Assembly: GCA_002381615.1 (NCBI GenBank)
Contig: DFWY01000101.1
Coordinates: 18,910 to 58,568, forward strand
Origin: Polaromonas sp. UBA4122
GTDB taxonomy: Bacteria > Pseudomonadota > Gammaproteobacteria > Burkholderiales > Burkholderiaceae_C
DNA length: 39,659 nt
Direction of reading: 5' to 3'
The notes beneath the pieces are model-generated. The model was not told the DNA's origin. It did not search any database and saw nothing but the letters and a program-made list of their open reading frames with translations. The position numbers and the translations under genes are program-made. Of this stretch, positions 18,706 through 28,000 are shown piece after piece. Numbering within the stretch: position 1 is the first letter of the stretch; each line of letters begins with the position of its first letter.

Positions 18706-19947
18706 TTACGATTTTTGATCTGCAGCCGGCAATTCGACAATAAAGGTGGCGCCGCCGCCGGGGCGGGCTTCGCAGCGGACGGTGCCGCCATGGCGCTGGC
18801 TGATGGATTTGACCAGGGCCAGCCCCAAGCCGACGCCGCCCTCACGCTCGCTGGCGCCCGGCAAGCGGTAAAACGGTTGAAAAATGCGCTCACGCTGCCC
18901 GGCTGGGACGCCCGGGCCGCGGTCATGCACCTTGATCACGGCCAGTTGCTTCATGCCCACATGAATTTGCGCCAGCTCCAGGCTGATGTCGCCGCTGCTG
19001 TAGCGCCTGGCGTTTTCCAGCAGGTTGCGGATCAGCCGGCGCAGCAGCCGCGGAGAGCCTTGCACCATCAGGCTGTGGCCAGTACTGGCGATGCCCAGCT
19101 CGGCTTGCAGTTCGGCATTGACGCGCGAGCATTCCTCGGCGGCCAGCCCGGTCAGGTCCAGCGTTTCAAAAGGCTCGGCGTCAGCCTGCCGGGCATCGAG
19201 CCGGCTGGCCAGCAGAATTTCATCGATCAACTGGTCGAGCTCGTTGATACTCCGCAAAATTTCAACTCGCCGGTTAATAGCGGGGGCCAGCGCAGTACGC
19301 GAAGCGACAAGCGTGGGGGCATCGTTCTCCATCAGTTCAAGCCCCATGCGAATGCGGGCCAGCGGCGAGCGCAACTCGTGCGAGGCATTGGCCAGCAGGG
19401 ATTTGTGCGATTCCATCAGGGTCTCAATCCGCTCGGCAGCGTGGTTGAAACGCCTGGCCAGAAAAGCCACCTCATCGTGGCCCTCGGCATTGATACGCGC
19501 AGACAGGTCGCCGGCACCCCAGCGTTCCACGCCTCGTTGCAGGGCCTCCAGCCGCAGCGTCAGGCGACGCATGACGGGGTAAGCCCCCAGCGCCACGGCG
19601 AACCCCACAAGACCCAGCATCCAGCCAAAACTGAAACCAAACGGCGGCCGCATCCAGGGATTGCCGGGGGGACGTTTGGGCCGCGGCAGCAGCAGGTTCA
19701 GGGTCTGGCCGTCTTGGGTGACAACATCAAATTCCAGGTCCTCGCCCATCTGGCGGTCGGGCCTGGTTTGCGCCATACCGATGATTTCGCCCGTGGCATT
19801 GTGAATCAGTACTTCACGTATCGGCAGTTGCGGCGGGTCGCTGGTCAGCCGCCACGCAGCACCCACCAGAAAAGTCAGCACCATCACGGTCGCCACCACA
19901 GCGAGCCAGATGCGGACGTACAGGTGCGAGGTAAAGCGTGCCCACAT
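18706..19947 (-). CDS. sensor histidine kinase (CpxA/RstB-like)
   Basis: Inner-membrane sensor kinase of 413 residues. It has TM1 at ~11-31, a periplasmic segment of ~95 residues, TM2 at ~128-146, HAMP, a DHp domain with phospho-acceptor His190 (SHELRSPL), and an ATPase domain with NLLENARRYS, DRGPGVP and GVGLGLALVK. It is encoded 8 bases after its response regulator. Residues ~210-222 (APTLVASRTALAP), in the turn between the two DHp helices, are encoded by a fragment of a dispersed intergenic repeat. They make this turn about a dozen residues longer than in enterobacterial relatives. The signal sensed is unknown. Confidence 0.92.
   Translation of the reverse strand: MWARFTSHLYVRIWLAVVATVMVLTFLVGAAWRLTSDPPQLPIREVLIHNATGEIIGMAQTRPDRQMGEDLEFDVVTQDGQTLNLLLPRPKRPPGNPWMRPPFGFSFGWMLGLVGFAVALGAYPVMRRLTLRLEALQRGVERWGAGDLSARINAEGHDEVAFLARRFNHAAERIETLMESHKSLLANASHELRSPLARIRMGLELMENDAPTLVASRTALAPAINRRVEILRSINELDQLIDEILLASRLDARQADAEPFETLDLTGLAAEECSRVNAELQAELGIASTGHSLMVQGSPRLLRRLIRNLLENARRYSSGDISLELAQIHVGMKQLAVIKVHDRGPGVPAGQRERIFQPFYRLPGASEREGGVGLGLALVKSISQRHGGTVRCEARPGGGATFIVELPAADQKS
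19281..19320 (-). repeat. intergenic-type repeat fragment inside the kinase gene
   Basis: Read on the minus strand, these 40 bases are identical at 36 of 40 positions to 14304-14343, the start of a GC-rich intergenic repeat. Here the fragment is in frame and translated as APTLVASRTALAP within the kinase dimerisation domain. Confidence 0.8.
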
Positions 19948-19955
19948 AAAGAGAG

Positions 19956-20675
19956 TCAGTCTTGCTGCTTCGCAAAAACATAGCCCACACCACGCACCGT
20001 GAGAATGCGTTTGGGGTCTTTGGCATCCAGCTCAATGGCGCTGCGGATGCGGCCCATGTGCACGTCAATCGAGCGGTCAAACGCTTCAAGCTCGCGCCCG
20101 CGCACGGCTTCCATGATCTGGTCGCGGGTGAGCACCCGGCCCGCGCGCTCGGCCAGTGTCACCAGCAGGTCAAACTGGTACGAGGTTAGCTCGCAGGGGT
20201 TGCCAGAGACGGACACGGTGCGCGCATCGCGATCGATTTCGAGCGAGCCAAAGCGCATGACCTTGTGGGTACCTCCTGCTGCGTCGCCGCCACCGGCTTC
20301 ACCGCCGCGGCGCAGTACCGCGCGAATGCGTGCCAACAGTTCGCGCGGCTCAAAGGGTTTGGGCAGGTAATCGTCCGCGCCAATTTCCAGACCCACGATG
20401 CGGTCCATCGGGTCGCCCTTGGCGGTGAGCATCAGCACGGCGGGGCGCGCGGAGTCGCTGGCCTGGCCCTTGATGCGGCGGCAGATTTCCAGGCCATCCA
20501 TGTCGGGCAGCATCAGGTCCAAAATGACCAGATCGGGGGGACTGGCCTCCAACGCAGCGAGGCCGCTGGCGCCATCGCCAGCGTGAGTGAAGCCATAACC
20601 TGACTGGCGCAGATATTCACCCACCATGGCGGCCAGGCGGGCGTCGTCTTCGATCATTAAAAGCTGTTGGGTCAT
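19956..20675 (-). CDS. OmpR-family response regulator
   Basis: DNA-binding regulator of 239 residues. The receiver domain (1-~120) has the acidic pair Glu9/Asp10, phospho-acceptor Asp53 (VILDLMLPDMDG) and Lys in LPKPFEPRELL. A Gly-rich linker (GGEAGGGDAAGG) joins a winged-helix domain ending RILTVRGVGYVFAKQQD. It is encoded just upstream of its sensor kinase, most like the CpxR/RstA group. A GTAAA-N6-GTAAA element about 90 bases before the start is a candidate autoregulatory site. Confidence 0.94.
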   Translation of the reverse strand: MTQQLLMIEDDARLAAMVGEYLRQSGYGFTHAGDGASGLAALEASPPDLVILDLMLPDMDGLEICRRIKGQASDSARPAVLMLTAKGDPMDRIVGLEIGADDYLPKPFEPRELLARIRAVLRRGGEAGGGDAAGGTHKVMRFGSLEIDRDARTVSVSGNPCELTSYQFDLLVTLAERAGRVLTRDQIMEAVRGRELEAFDRSIDVHMGRIRSAIELDAKDPKRILTVRGVGYVFAKQQD

Positions 20676-20763
20676 GGGCGGGTCCTCGGTTGCAGGGATG
20701 TCCCTTTGGGAAAGTCACAATGAAATTCATGGTGCGCGCAGCGCAATAATCCCGCTTGAAGCC

Positions 20764-20782
20764 ACCGTAAAGTTACGGTAAA
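20764..20782. promoter_or_regulatory. candidate response-regulator operator
   Basis: ACCGTAAAGTTACGGT (20764-20779) is a perfect seven-base inverted repeat with a two-base centre. It also forms a direct repeat GTAAA-N6-GTAAA with an 11-base period (20767 and 20778). An 11-base direct repeat is the usual binding pattern of OmpR-family regulators and GTAAA repeats are typical of CpxR. It lies 89 bases before the response-regulator start. Confidence 0.5.
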
Positions 20783-20840
20783 TCGCAGTGGTTTTGTCGC
20801 AGCATACTCTTTTGAGCTGGGCCGCCAAGGTTTAAATAAC

Positions 20841-20890
20841 GCTATTTAATTGATAGCCGTTCACACCCGTATCTATTGGGTTTGAGGCAC
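20841..20890 (+). repeat. dispersed ~50-bp repeat, copy 2, overlapping a gene end
   Basis: GCTATTTAATTGATAGCCG onwards aligns with copies at 12701-12750 and 28793-28744. The stop codon and last few codons (PQTQ) of the AmpG-like gene on the minus strand lie inside it. Confidence 0.55.
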
Positions 20891-22270
20891 TTTTGTCCTT
20901 GAAGCAAGCCATACCAACAGCAGCACCGGCAAACCCAGCAAGGCAGTCGCAGTGAAAAAGTGGCTATAGCCAAAGGCGTCCACATACTTGCCCGAATAAC
21001 CCGCCAGGAACTTGGGCAAGAGCAGCATCATGGAACTGAAGAGGGCGTATTGGGTGGCCGAATAGTTGACGTTGGTCAGGCTCGACAAGTAGGCAATGAA
21101 GGCCGCCGAGGCGATGCCGCTGGAAAGGTTGTCCGCTGAAATAACCAGAATCAGCGCGTTGACATCATGCCCGCGTGTCCCCAGCCAGGCAAACAGCAGG
21201 TTGCTGGCAGCGCTGAGTACGGCGCCCAGCATCAGGACGCGCATCACGCCGAAGCGCATGGCCAGCGCACCCCCCATAAAGGCGCCGACCAGCGTCATGA
21301 TGACGCCAAAGATCTTGGTCACGGCCGCCACTTCATCCTTGGTGTAGCCCATGTCCACATAAAACGGATTGGCCATGATGCCCATGACGACATCGCTGAT
21401 GCGGTAAACCGCAATCAGCGCCAGGATCAGCAGGGCCTGCTTGCCATAGCGGCGCAAAAAATCGGCAAACGGGTCTATCAGTGCACTCTTGAGCCAGTCG
21501 GCCGCATTTTTGCTCGGTGGCAGTTCGCGGCGTAGGGGTTCTGGCGAAAAGAGCACCGTCGCCATACCGAGCAGCATGGAGGCGGCCATCACCAGATAGG
21601 CGGTTTGCCACGCGCCGTGCTGGTATACGGCGCCATCGACCACTTCGGAGCGCGCTGCAATCCACAGGGCACCGGCGCCCGCCCAGATCATCGCGATGCG
21701 GTAACCGGTTTGATAGGTGGCGGCGAGTGCGGCCTGGCGTTGCGGGTCGGCCGATTCAATGCGGTAGGCATCCAGTGCAATGTCTTGCGTGGCCGAGCCA
21801 AACGCCACCGCCAGCGCACACCACACCACGGGTTGCAGGGCCAGCTTGGGGTCGGTCAGGGCCATGGCCACCAGTGCCGTCATGATGATGGTCTGCGACA
21901 GCAGCAACCAGCTGCGCCGACGCCCGAGCCAGCGTGTGAGCAGCGGGATGGGCAAGCGGTCGACCAGCGGCGCCCACACCCACTTGAAGCCGTAGGCCAG
22001 GCCGACCCAGCTCAGATAGCCAATGGTGGTGCGGTCAATGCCGGCCTCGCGCAACCAGAAGCTCAGCGTGCCGAACACCAGCAGCAGCGGCAGTCCAGCC
22101 GAAAAACCCAGCAGCAGCATGCGCAGTGTTGCGGCCTCGGTATACACATGCCAGACATCGCGCCAGGGGTTCTTCCTGGCGCTGGATGCAGGGCTCAAGG
22201 AGGTGCTGGCGGCGCCGGCAGCGCCAGGGGTCGGCAATTCGGAGGAGGGGGGTTTGTCTGACATGGGCAT
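20873..22270 (-). CDS. ampG: AmpG-like muropeptide permease (MFS)
   Basis: Major-facilitator permease of 465 residues. AmpG proteins import anhydro-muropeptides for cell-wall recycling. The family signature is clear: GFSAGLPLLLVFGTLSFWLREAG, then KWVWAPLVDRLP, then FGSATQDIALDAYRIE. Twelve or more hydrophobic segments are present. The first ATG (22270) and one two codons later are equally possible. The C-terminal PQTQ and stop codon come from a dispersed repeat, so the original end was probably replaced. Divergent from the M48 peptidase gene with about 25 bases between the proposed starts. No ampD or beta-lactamase gene is nearby. Confidence 0.88.
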   Translation of the reverse strand: MPMSDKPPSSELPTPGAAGAASTSLSPASSARKNPWRDVWHVYTEAATLRMLLLGFSAGLPLLLVFGTLSFWLREAGIDRTTIGYLSWVGLAYGFKWVWAPLVDRLPIPLLTRWLGRRRSWLLLSQTIIMTALVAMALTDPKLALQPVVWCALAVAFGSATQDIALDAYRIESADPQRQAALAATYQTGYRIAMIWAGAGALWIAARSEVVDGAVYQHGAWQTAYLVMAASMLLGMATVLFSPEPLRRELPPSKNAADWLKSALIDPFADFLRRYGKQALLILALIAVYRISDVVMGIMANPFYVDMGYTKDEVAAVTKIFGVIMTLVGAFMGGALAMRFGVMRVLMLGAVLSAASNLLFAWLGTRGHDVNALILVISADNLSSGIASAAFIAYLSSLTNVNYSATQYALFSSMMLLLPKFLAGYSGKYVDAFGYSHFFTATALLGLPVLLLVWLASRTKVPQTQ

Positions 22271-22295
22271 TTCAATTTGTGACTATTATTCACGC

Positions 22296-23138
22296 ATGTG
22301 CTTTTTATGCGAAGGCAAACACGCAGCCTGGTCAGGCCGCCGCGCATTTCTGCTGGCGGCTGGCGGCGCGGCGGCTGCTGCCGTGGCCATGCCTTTGCGG
22401 GCGCAAGTCGACGTGGGCGGGTCGTCGGGATTGCGCAATCTGGTGCCGGCTGAAGAGGTCGAAGGCGCGGCCACGCAGGAATATTCCAAGCTGCTGGCGC
22501 AGGCCCGGGCCAAGGGCGCACTTGCGCCGCAAAGCAACTCGCAGTTGCAGCGGCTGCGCCGCATTGCCACGCGGCTAATACCCCAAACCGCGCAATGGAA
22601 TGACCGTGCCCGGCAATGGCACTGGGAAGTCAACCTGATTGGCAGCAAGCAAATCAACGCTTTTTGCATGCCGGGCGGAAAAATTGCTTTTTACACCGGC
22701 ATTCTGGAGCAGCTCAAGCTCACCGACGACGAAGCGGCCATGATCATGGGCCACGAGATGGCGCATGCCCTGCGCGAGCATGCACGCGCCCGCATCGCCA
22801 AAAGCCAGGGTACGGGTACCTTGCTGTCGCTGGGTGCGCAGTTGCTGGGCCTGGGTCAGTTGGGCGATATGGCGGCCAGTATCGGCACGCAATTGTTGAC
22901 GCTGCGCTTCAGCCGCGAAGACGAAACCGACGCCGACCTGGTGGGGCTGGAGCTGGCCGCACGCGGCGGCTACAACCCCCAGGCCTCGGTCAGCCTGTGG
23001 CAAAAAATGGAACAGGCGGGTGCGGGCGCCAACGGCCCCAGCTTTCTGTCCACGCACCCCTCCGGCCCCGACCGCATCCAGCAGCTGCAGGCCAACGTTC
23101 CCAAGGTCCAGGGCTTGTACCAGCGCGCACGCAGCTGA
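22296..23138 (+). CDS. M48-family metallopeptidase, exported (Tat-type signal)
   Basis: Zinc peptidase of the periplasmic BepA/LoiP-like M48 group, 280 residues from ATG 22296. The zinc motif is His153-Glu154-x-x-His157 (GHEMAH), and the third ligand is Glu210 in ETDAD. The N-terminus carries a twin-arginine-like signal: Arg15-Arg16 in SGRRAFLLAAGG, followed by an Ala-rich hydrophobic run ending near LRAQ. An ATG at 22263 would lengthen the signal and overlap the AmpG start; the shorter form keeps the two arginines near the N-terminus. Such enzymes degrade misfolded outer-membrane proteins. Divergent neighbour of the AmpG-like gene. Confidence 0.88.
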   Translation: MCFLCEGKHAAWSGRRAFLLAAGGAAAAAVAMPLRAQVDVGGSSGLRNLVPAEEVEGAATQEYSKLLAQARAKGALAPQSNSQLQRLRRIATRLIPQTAQWNDRARQWHWEVNLIGSKQINAFCMPGGKIAFYTGILEQLKLTDDEAAMIMGHEMAHALREHARARIAKSQGTGTLLSLGAQLLGLGQLGDMAASIGTQLLTLRFSREDETDADLVGLELAARGGYNPQASVSLWQKMEQAGAGANGPSFLSTHPSGPDRIQQLQANVPKVQGLYQRARS

Positions 23139-23155
23139 AGCCGCGTCGGGGCACC

Positions 23156-23174
23156 ACACCCGGGTAGGGGTGTT
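23156..23174 (+). terminator. weak hairpin after the M48 peptidase
   Basis: ACACCC-GGGTAG-GGGTGT forms a six-pair stem followed by only three T residues. It may be a weak terminator before the HPP-CBS gene. Confidence 0.3.
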
Positions 23175-23248
23175 TCCCGCCAGCATAGCGGACAATACAA
23201 GTGCTGCTTTTGCGGCCGCCTGCATTGTTTCCCGCAACCCGCGCGCTT

Positions 23249-24448
23249 ATGACCACTCCTTCCCGGCCCGACTCCCGCAATACCGATCGTGGCCGCATGC
23301 CGGCCTTCTTCAGCCGGGCGTGGTGGCGCGCTTTCCGGCCCGCCCGGACCGGCATCAACAGCCGCGAGCGACTGCGTCTGGTGACGGGCTCGCTGATCGG
23401 CATCTTCCTGACCGGACTGTTGTGCCACCTCGCTGGCGGCACGGGGGTCTTGAACCTGCCCTGGCTGGTGGCCCCGCTGGGTGCCAGTGCCGTGCTGGTG
23501 TTTGCCGTGCCTGCCAGCCCGCTGGCGCAACCCTGGTCCGTTGTGGGCGGCAACACCGTGTCGGCATTGGTGGGCATTGCCGTTGTCCATGGCACGCATT
23601 TGCTGGGCTTTCCTGACTTGGCGGCCGGGCTCGCGGTGGCCACCGCCATTGCCCTGATGCTGGCCCTGCGCTGCCTGCACCCGCCGGGCGGCGCAACCGC
23701 ACTGATGATGGTGCTGGGGGGCATATCAGATCCGGCTTTTGCCTTCTATCCCGTGATGCTCAATTCAGTGTTGCTGGTGGCCGCCGGCATCGCTTACAAC
23801 AACGCCACACGCAGGTCCTATCCGCATACTCAGCTGCCGCTTGCCAGTGGGGTGTTATCCGGCAAGGCCCGGCAGCTGGACGCGGACCTGGACGCCATAC
23901 TGGCGCGTTACAACCAGGTGCTGGACGTCAGCCGGGACGACCTTCAAACCCTGCTGGCGGGGACCCAGCTGCGTGCCTACGACCGCAAGCTGGCCGAAGT
24001 GCGCTGTGCCGACATCATGTCGCGTGATCTGGTGACCGTGGAGTTTGGCACGACCCTGCAGGAAGCCTGGGCGCTGCTGCGGGGTCGCGCCATCAAGGCG
24101 CTGCCGGTGGTGGACAGCAGCTTTCGCATTGCCGGCATCATCACGCTGGCGGATTTCATGCGTGCCGCCGAACTCGATGTGTACGACGGCTTCGACGACA
24201 AGCTGCGAAAGCTGCTCCGCAGCACCCGCAGCGCCTACTCGAGCAAGCCCAAGGTGGTGGGCCAGATCATGACGCGCAATGTGCGCGTGGCAGGCATGCA
24301 GCGCCACCTCGTGGACCTGGTGCCGCTGTTTGGCAGCACCGGCCATCACCACATTCCCATCATTGGGGAGGGCGAGCGCCTGGTTGGCATGATTACGCAG
24401 TCCGACTTGGTGACCGCACTGGGGCGGGCCGCTGACCCGGCCGTGTGA
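23249..24448 (+). CDS. HPP-domain membrane protein with CBS pair
   Basis: A 399-residue protein from ATG 23249. The N-terminal half is an HPP domain with four to five membrane helices and the signature LHPPGGATALMMVLGG. A linker (~195-245) leads to two CBS modules (about 255-310 and 335-395; IMSRDLVTVEFGTTLQEAW and IMTRNVRVAGM). HPP proteins have been linked to nitrite transport in plastids and cyanobacteria; CBS pairs usually bind adenine nucleotides and gate transport. Function here is therefore a nucleotide-regulated membrane transporter by inference. A GTG at 23201 is a possible earlier start, but the added residues look non-coding in character. Confidence 0.85.
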   Translation: MTTPSRPDSRNTDRGRMPAFFSRAWWRAFRPARTGINSRERLRLVTGSLIGIFLTGLLCHLAGGTGVLNLPWLVAPLGASAVLVFAVPASPLAQPWSVVGGNTVSALVGIAVVHGTHLLGFPDLAAGLAVATAIALMLALRCLHPPGGATALMMVLGGISDPAFAFYPVMLNSVLLVAAGIAYNNATRRSYPHTQLPLASGVLSGKARQLDADLDAILARYNQVLDVSRDDLQTLLAGTQLRAYDRKLAEVRCADIMSRDLVTVEFGTTLQEAWALLRGRAIKALPVVDSSFRIAGIITLADFMRAAELDVYDGFDDKLRKLLRSTRSAYSSKPKVVGQIMTRNVRVAGMQRHLVDLVPLFGSTGHHHIPIIGEGERLVGMITQSDLVTALGRAADPAV

Positions 24449-24556
24449 CGCTGAAAAGGAGCACACGGAATCGCTGGCACCGCTACACTGTCACGCGGTG
24501 GTGCCTGCACCTTAAGATGGGCCATGTGTTACCCCGTTTTCTGGGGGGAAAACAAT

Positions 24557-24670
24557 ATGCCCTTTGCAAGGATTACGTCCCCAGTGGCCGACGACAAATT
24601 CCCTATCCGTTTCGGCGGCGGCGTTGCCTCGCCCGGTGTGAAATCCGCAGCGACCGTCCTGCCGTCATGA
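24557..24670 (+). CDS. possible 37-residue leader ORF coupled to hpt
   Basis: A short frame begins with ATG 24557 after a GGGGGG run eight bases upstream that could act as a ribosome binding site. It encodes 37 residues starting MPFARITSPVADDKFPIRFG. Its TGA overlaps the ATG of the hpt gene (ATGA). The hpt start itself has no clear ribosome binding site, which fits translational coupling. No homologue is recognised; it may be chance. Confidence 0.3.
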   Translation: MPFARITSPVADDKFPIRFGGGVASPGVKSAATVLPS

Positions 24671-25023
24671 GCACCACAGACCCGGCTTTTCTCGCATTTC
24701 TGGAAGCGCAGCGTGCGGATTACCGCAGTTCGCTGCCCCAGCGGCTGGTACAAATTGAGTCGCTCTGGCGCCAGGTGCTGAACGACGAAGCGCCAGCGCA
24801 AGCGCTGGCAAGCCTGGAGCGCTGTGCGCACAGCCTGGCGGGCTCGGGCGCAACCTTCGGCTTTGCCGCTCTGGGCGACGCCGCACGGGTGCTGGAACTG
24901 GCCGTCAGTCCGCTGCTGGGCACTACACACGCCTTGACGTCCACGGCACAGAGCGAAGTGAGCCGGGCTGTTGAAGCGCTCCAGCGCAGCCTGTCTGGCG
25001 AGACTGGAATTCAGGGCATCTAG
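24667..25023 (+). CDS. Hpt-domain phosphotransfer protein
   Basis: Single Hpt-domain protein of 118 residues. The phosphotransfer histidine is His55 in AHSLAGSGATFGF, which matches the HxLKGxA...G pattern of Hpt domains. Helices flank it on both sides ([19 protein letters not shown]). ATG 24667 was chosen over an open frame from 24445 because the domain begins here. It precedes the hybrid kinase by 27 bases and is the natural intermediate between that kinase's receivers and the free receiver downstream. Confidence 0.85.
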   Translation: MSTTDPAFLAFLEAQRADYRSSLPQRLVQIESLWRQVLNDEAPAQALASLERCAHSLAGSGATFGFAALGDAARVLELAVSPLLGTTHALTSTAQSEVSRAVEALQRSLSGETGIQGI

Positions 25024-25050
25024 CCCCTAACCCTGTAACAAGACCGTCTC

Positions 25051-28000
25051 ATGTCCTCTACCGATACGACCCTGAAAAACATGCCACATCCAAAAATTCA
25101 TCAACATCGAATTGGTCTGGTTGCTGGAGCGATTCTGATTGTCGTGACTCTGCTGGCGGGCGTAACAGTCTTTTTCGTCATGGAGCGTCATGCCAAGGAG
25201 CTTCTGGGTAAAAGCCTGCAGATGTCCCTGAAAAATCGCGTGCAACTAAGCCAGACTGAAATTGGAGCCGGTTTTGACAGAACGATGCTCATTGCCACTC
25301 GTCCTACGCTGATGGATCAGATGCAACGGGTGAATGCAGACGCGGAAGAGGGCCCTGCCCGGGGCGCGCTAAACACGATCGCTCAATCGTTTCTCCAGAC
25401 CGGACTTACGGGCATTGTGCTGCTTGACAAAGACGGACGCGAGCTGGCGCATGCCGGCTCCTTTGCACAAAAGTCAGTGCTGACCGTCCTGCTTAATCTG
25501 CCTGGGCGCGTGCAATTAATGTCGGATGGGCAACTGTTGCTGCATGCCGAGGCCGACATGAAACAGGCAGGACGTGTTGTTGGCAAGGTCATTACGGAAA
25601 CATCGCTGCCTGCCACCACGGGCGCGCTCAAGGATGCCAGCCTTCTGGGCGAAACGGGAGAGCTGGCGCTGTGCGCGCCCTTCGGCCTCAACATGCAGTG
25701 CTTCCCAACGACGCTCAACCCCAAGAGCTTCACGCTATCCAAAAGGTCACCACAAGGCGTGTCATTGCCGATGACGCATGCCTTGGAGGGCGACACCGGA
25801 TTCATTACCGCCCACGATTATCGCAACCAGGAGGTGGCGGCGGCTTACGCGCCGGTTGGCGATCTTGGGCTGGGGATGGTGCTGAAAATGGACAGCGCCG
25901 AACTGTATGCGCCCGTGTGGAGCCAGCTGCGCTATCTGATTCCGCTTCTGGCCGGCCTGCTTGCCCTCGCGCTGTTGTTGCTGCGTTGGCTGCTCACTCC
26001 GCTGGTGGTCGGGCTGGTTCGCTCGGAAGCGCAAGCCCAAAAGATGAGTGCAAGTTTGCGCGACAGCGAACGCCACGAACGGGCGCTGCTGGACAATGTG
26101 GATGAAGGCCTAGTGAGCATCTCCGATGTCGGCATGATTGAACTGTTCAACCCGGCTGCCGAGCACATGTTCGGCTACCGCAGCGAGGAAGTCGTCGGCA
26201 AGAACGTATCCATGCTGATGCCGGAGCCTTACCACAGCGAGCACGATGGCTACCTGGGGCGCTATCTTCAAACCGGTCAGGCGAAAATCATCGGAATCGG
26301 TCGCGAGGTGAAGGGGCTGCGCAGTGACGGCGGCGTTTTTCCTATGGACCTGCGAATTTCGGAGTTTTTCCTGGGAGGGCGTCGTCAGTTCATTGCCAGC
26401 ATACGCGACATCACCGAGCGCAAGCGCATTACCGAGGCGTTGCGTGCCAGTGAATTGCAGTTGCGCCAGATCACCGACACCGTACCGGCCCTGATTGCCT
26501 ACCTGGATCTGGAACAACGATTCCGCTTTCACAACAAGGCCTACGAAGAGGTTCTTGGCCTGAGCTTCGGGCAGATCAATGGCCACACCCTGGTCGAAGT
26601 GCTCGGCCCGCAAACCTACGGGGGTGTCCAGGACAAGGTTGAAGAAGTGCTGAGCGGCTATGCCGTGCACTACGAGCGCGACCAGATGACGTCGCAGGGC
26701 AAGCTCAGAAGCTACGCCTTTCAGTTTTTCCCGCGCTATGGCGAGGGCGCGGACGAAGGCAAGGTCATCGGCTTTTTCTCGATGGGCACCGACATCACCG
26801 AGCTCAAGCGCATTGACCGCATGAAAACAGAATTCGTCTCAACAGTCAGCCACGAGTTGCGAACACCGCTGACCTCGATCCGCGGTTCGCTGGGACTGAT
26901 CGCGGGCGGTGTGGCCGGTGAACTGCCTGAGGCCGTGAAGAGCCTGGTGGGCATTGCCAAGAACAACTGCGAGCGCCTGATCCGGCTGATCAACGACATC
27001 CTGGACAGCGAAAAAATCGAGTCTGGCAAGATGCGCCTGGACCTGCAGGTCGTCAACATCAGGCAGCTGGTCCAGCAGACGCTGGCCGCCAATGAAGGTT
27101 TCGCGGGCCAACACCGCGTGAAGATGCTGTTGCAGGCGCCCGATGCGTCGCTGCAGGTGCGCATTGACAGCGACCGCATGACCCAGGTGCTGACCAATCT
27201 GCTGTCCAATGCTGTGAAGTTTTCACCGCCGGAGAGTGCGGTGGAGGTGAAGGTGTCCCGCGTGGGCCAACAGGTGCGAGTCGAAGTCGCGGACCACGGC
27301 CCCGGTATTCCGGAGGAATTTCGCGGCAGGATCTTTCAGAAATTTTCTCAAGCGGATTCTTCCGATAGCCGGCAGAAAGGCGGGACCGGTCTCGGGCTCA
27401 ACATTTCCAGAGCCCTCATCGAGAAGATGGGCGGCCAGATCGGCTTTAGCAGCGAGGCGGGTGCAGGCACCACCTTCTTCTTTGAGTTGCCAGAATGGCG
27501 GGACCCGGCGCCGCTGCGCCAGCCTTTCAGGGCGCGGGCTGCATCCCCCAGGCATCGCATCCTGATTTGCGAGGGCGACCTCGACGTTGCGAGACTCATC
27601 AGCATGATGCTGGGCAAAGCCGGGTTTGAAGTCGATATCGCGCATAGTGCAGCTCAAGCTTTGACATGCCTTACGCGCAACAACTACGATGCCGTGACGG
27701 TGGACCTGAAGCTGCCAGGCCAACACGGCGCCGCCTTCATCAGTGCGCTGCGCGGCGAAGAAAGAACACGCCACCTGCCCGTCGTGGTGATCTCGGCCAT
27801 GGCCGAAGCAGGGCGGTTGCAGTTCAACCACAAACCGCTGACAGTCTCGGACTGGCTTGAAAAGCCGATCGACGAAAACCTGCTGATCCTCAGCGTTCGC
27901 CGGGCCGTCGCCGGCCTGCATTCAGGCAAGCCGCGCATCCTGCATGTGGAAGACGATCCAGACATCCAGCGTATCACCGAAGCGATTGTCCAGGATTTTG

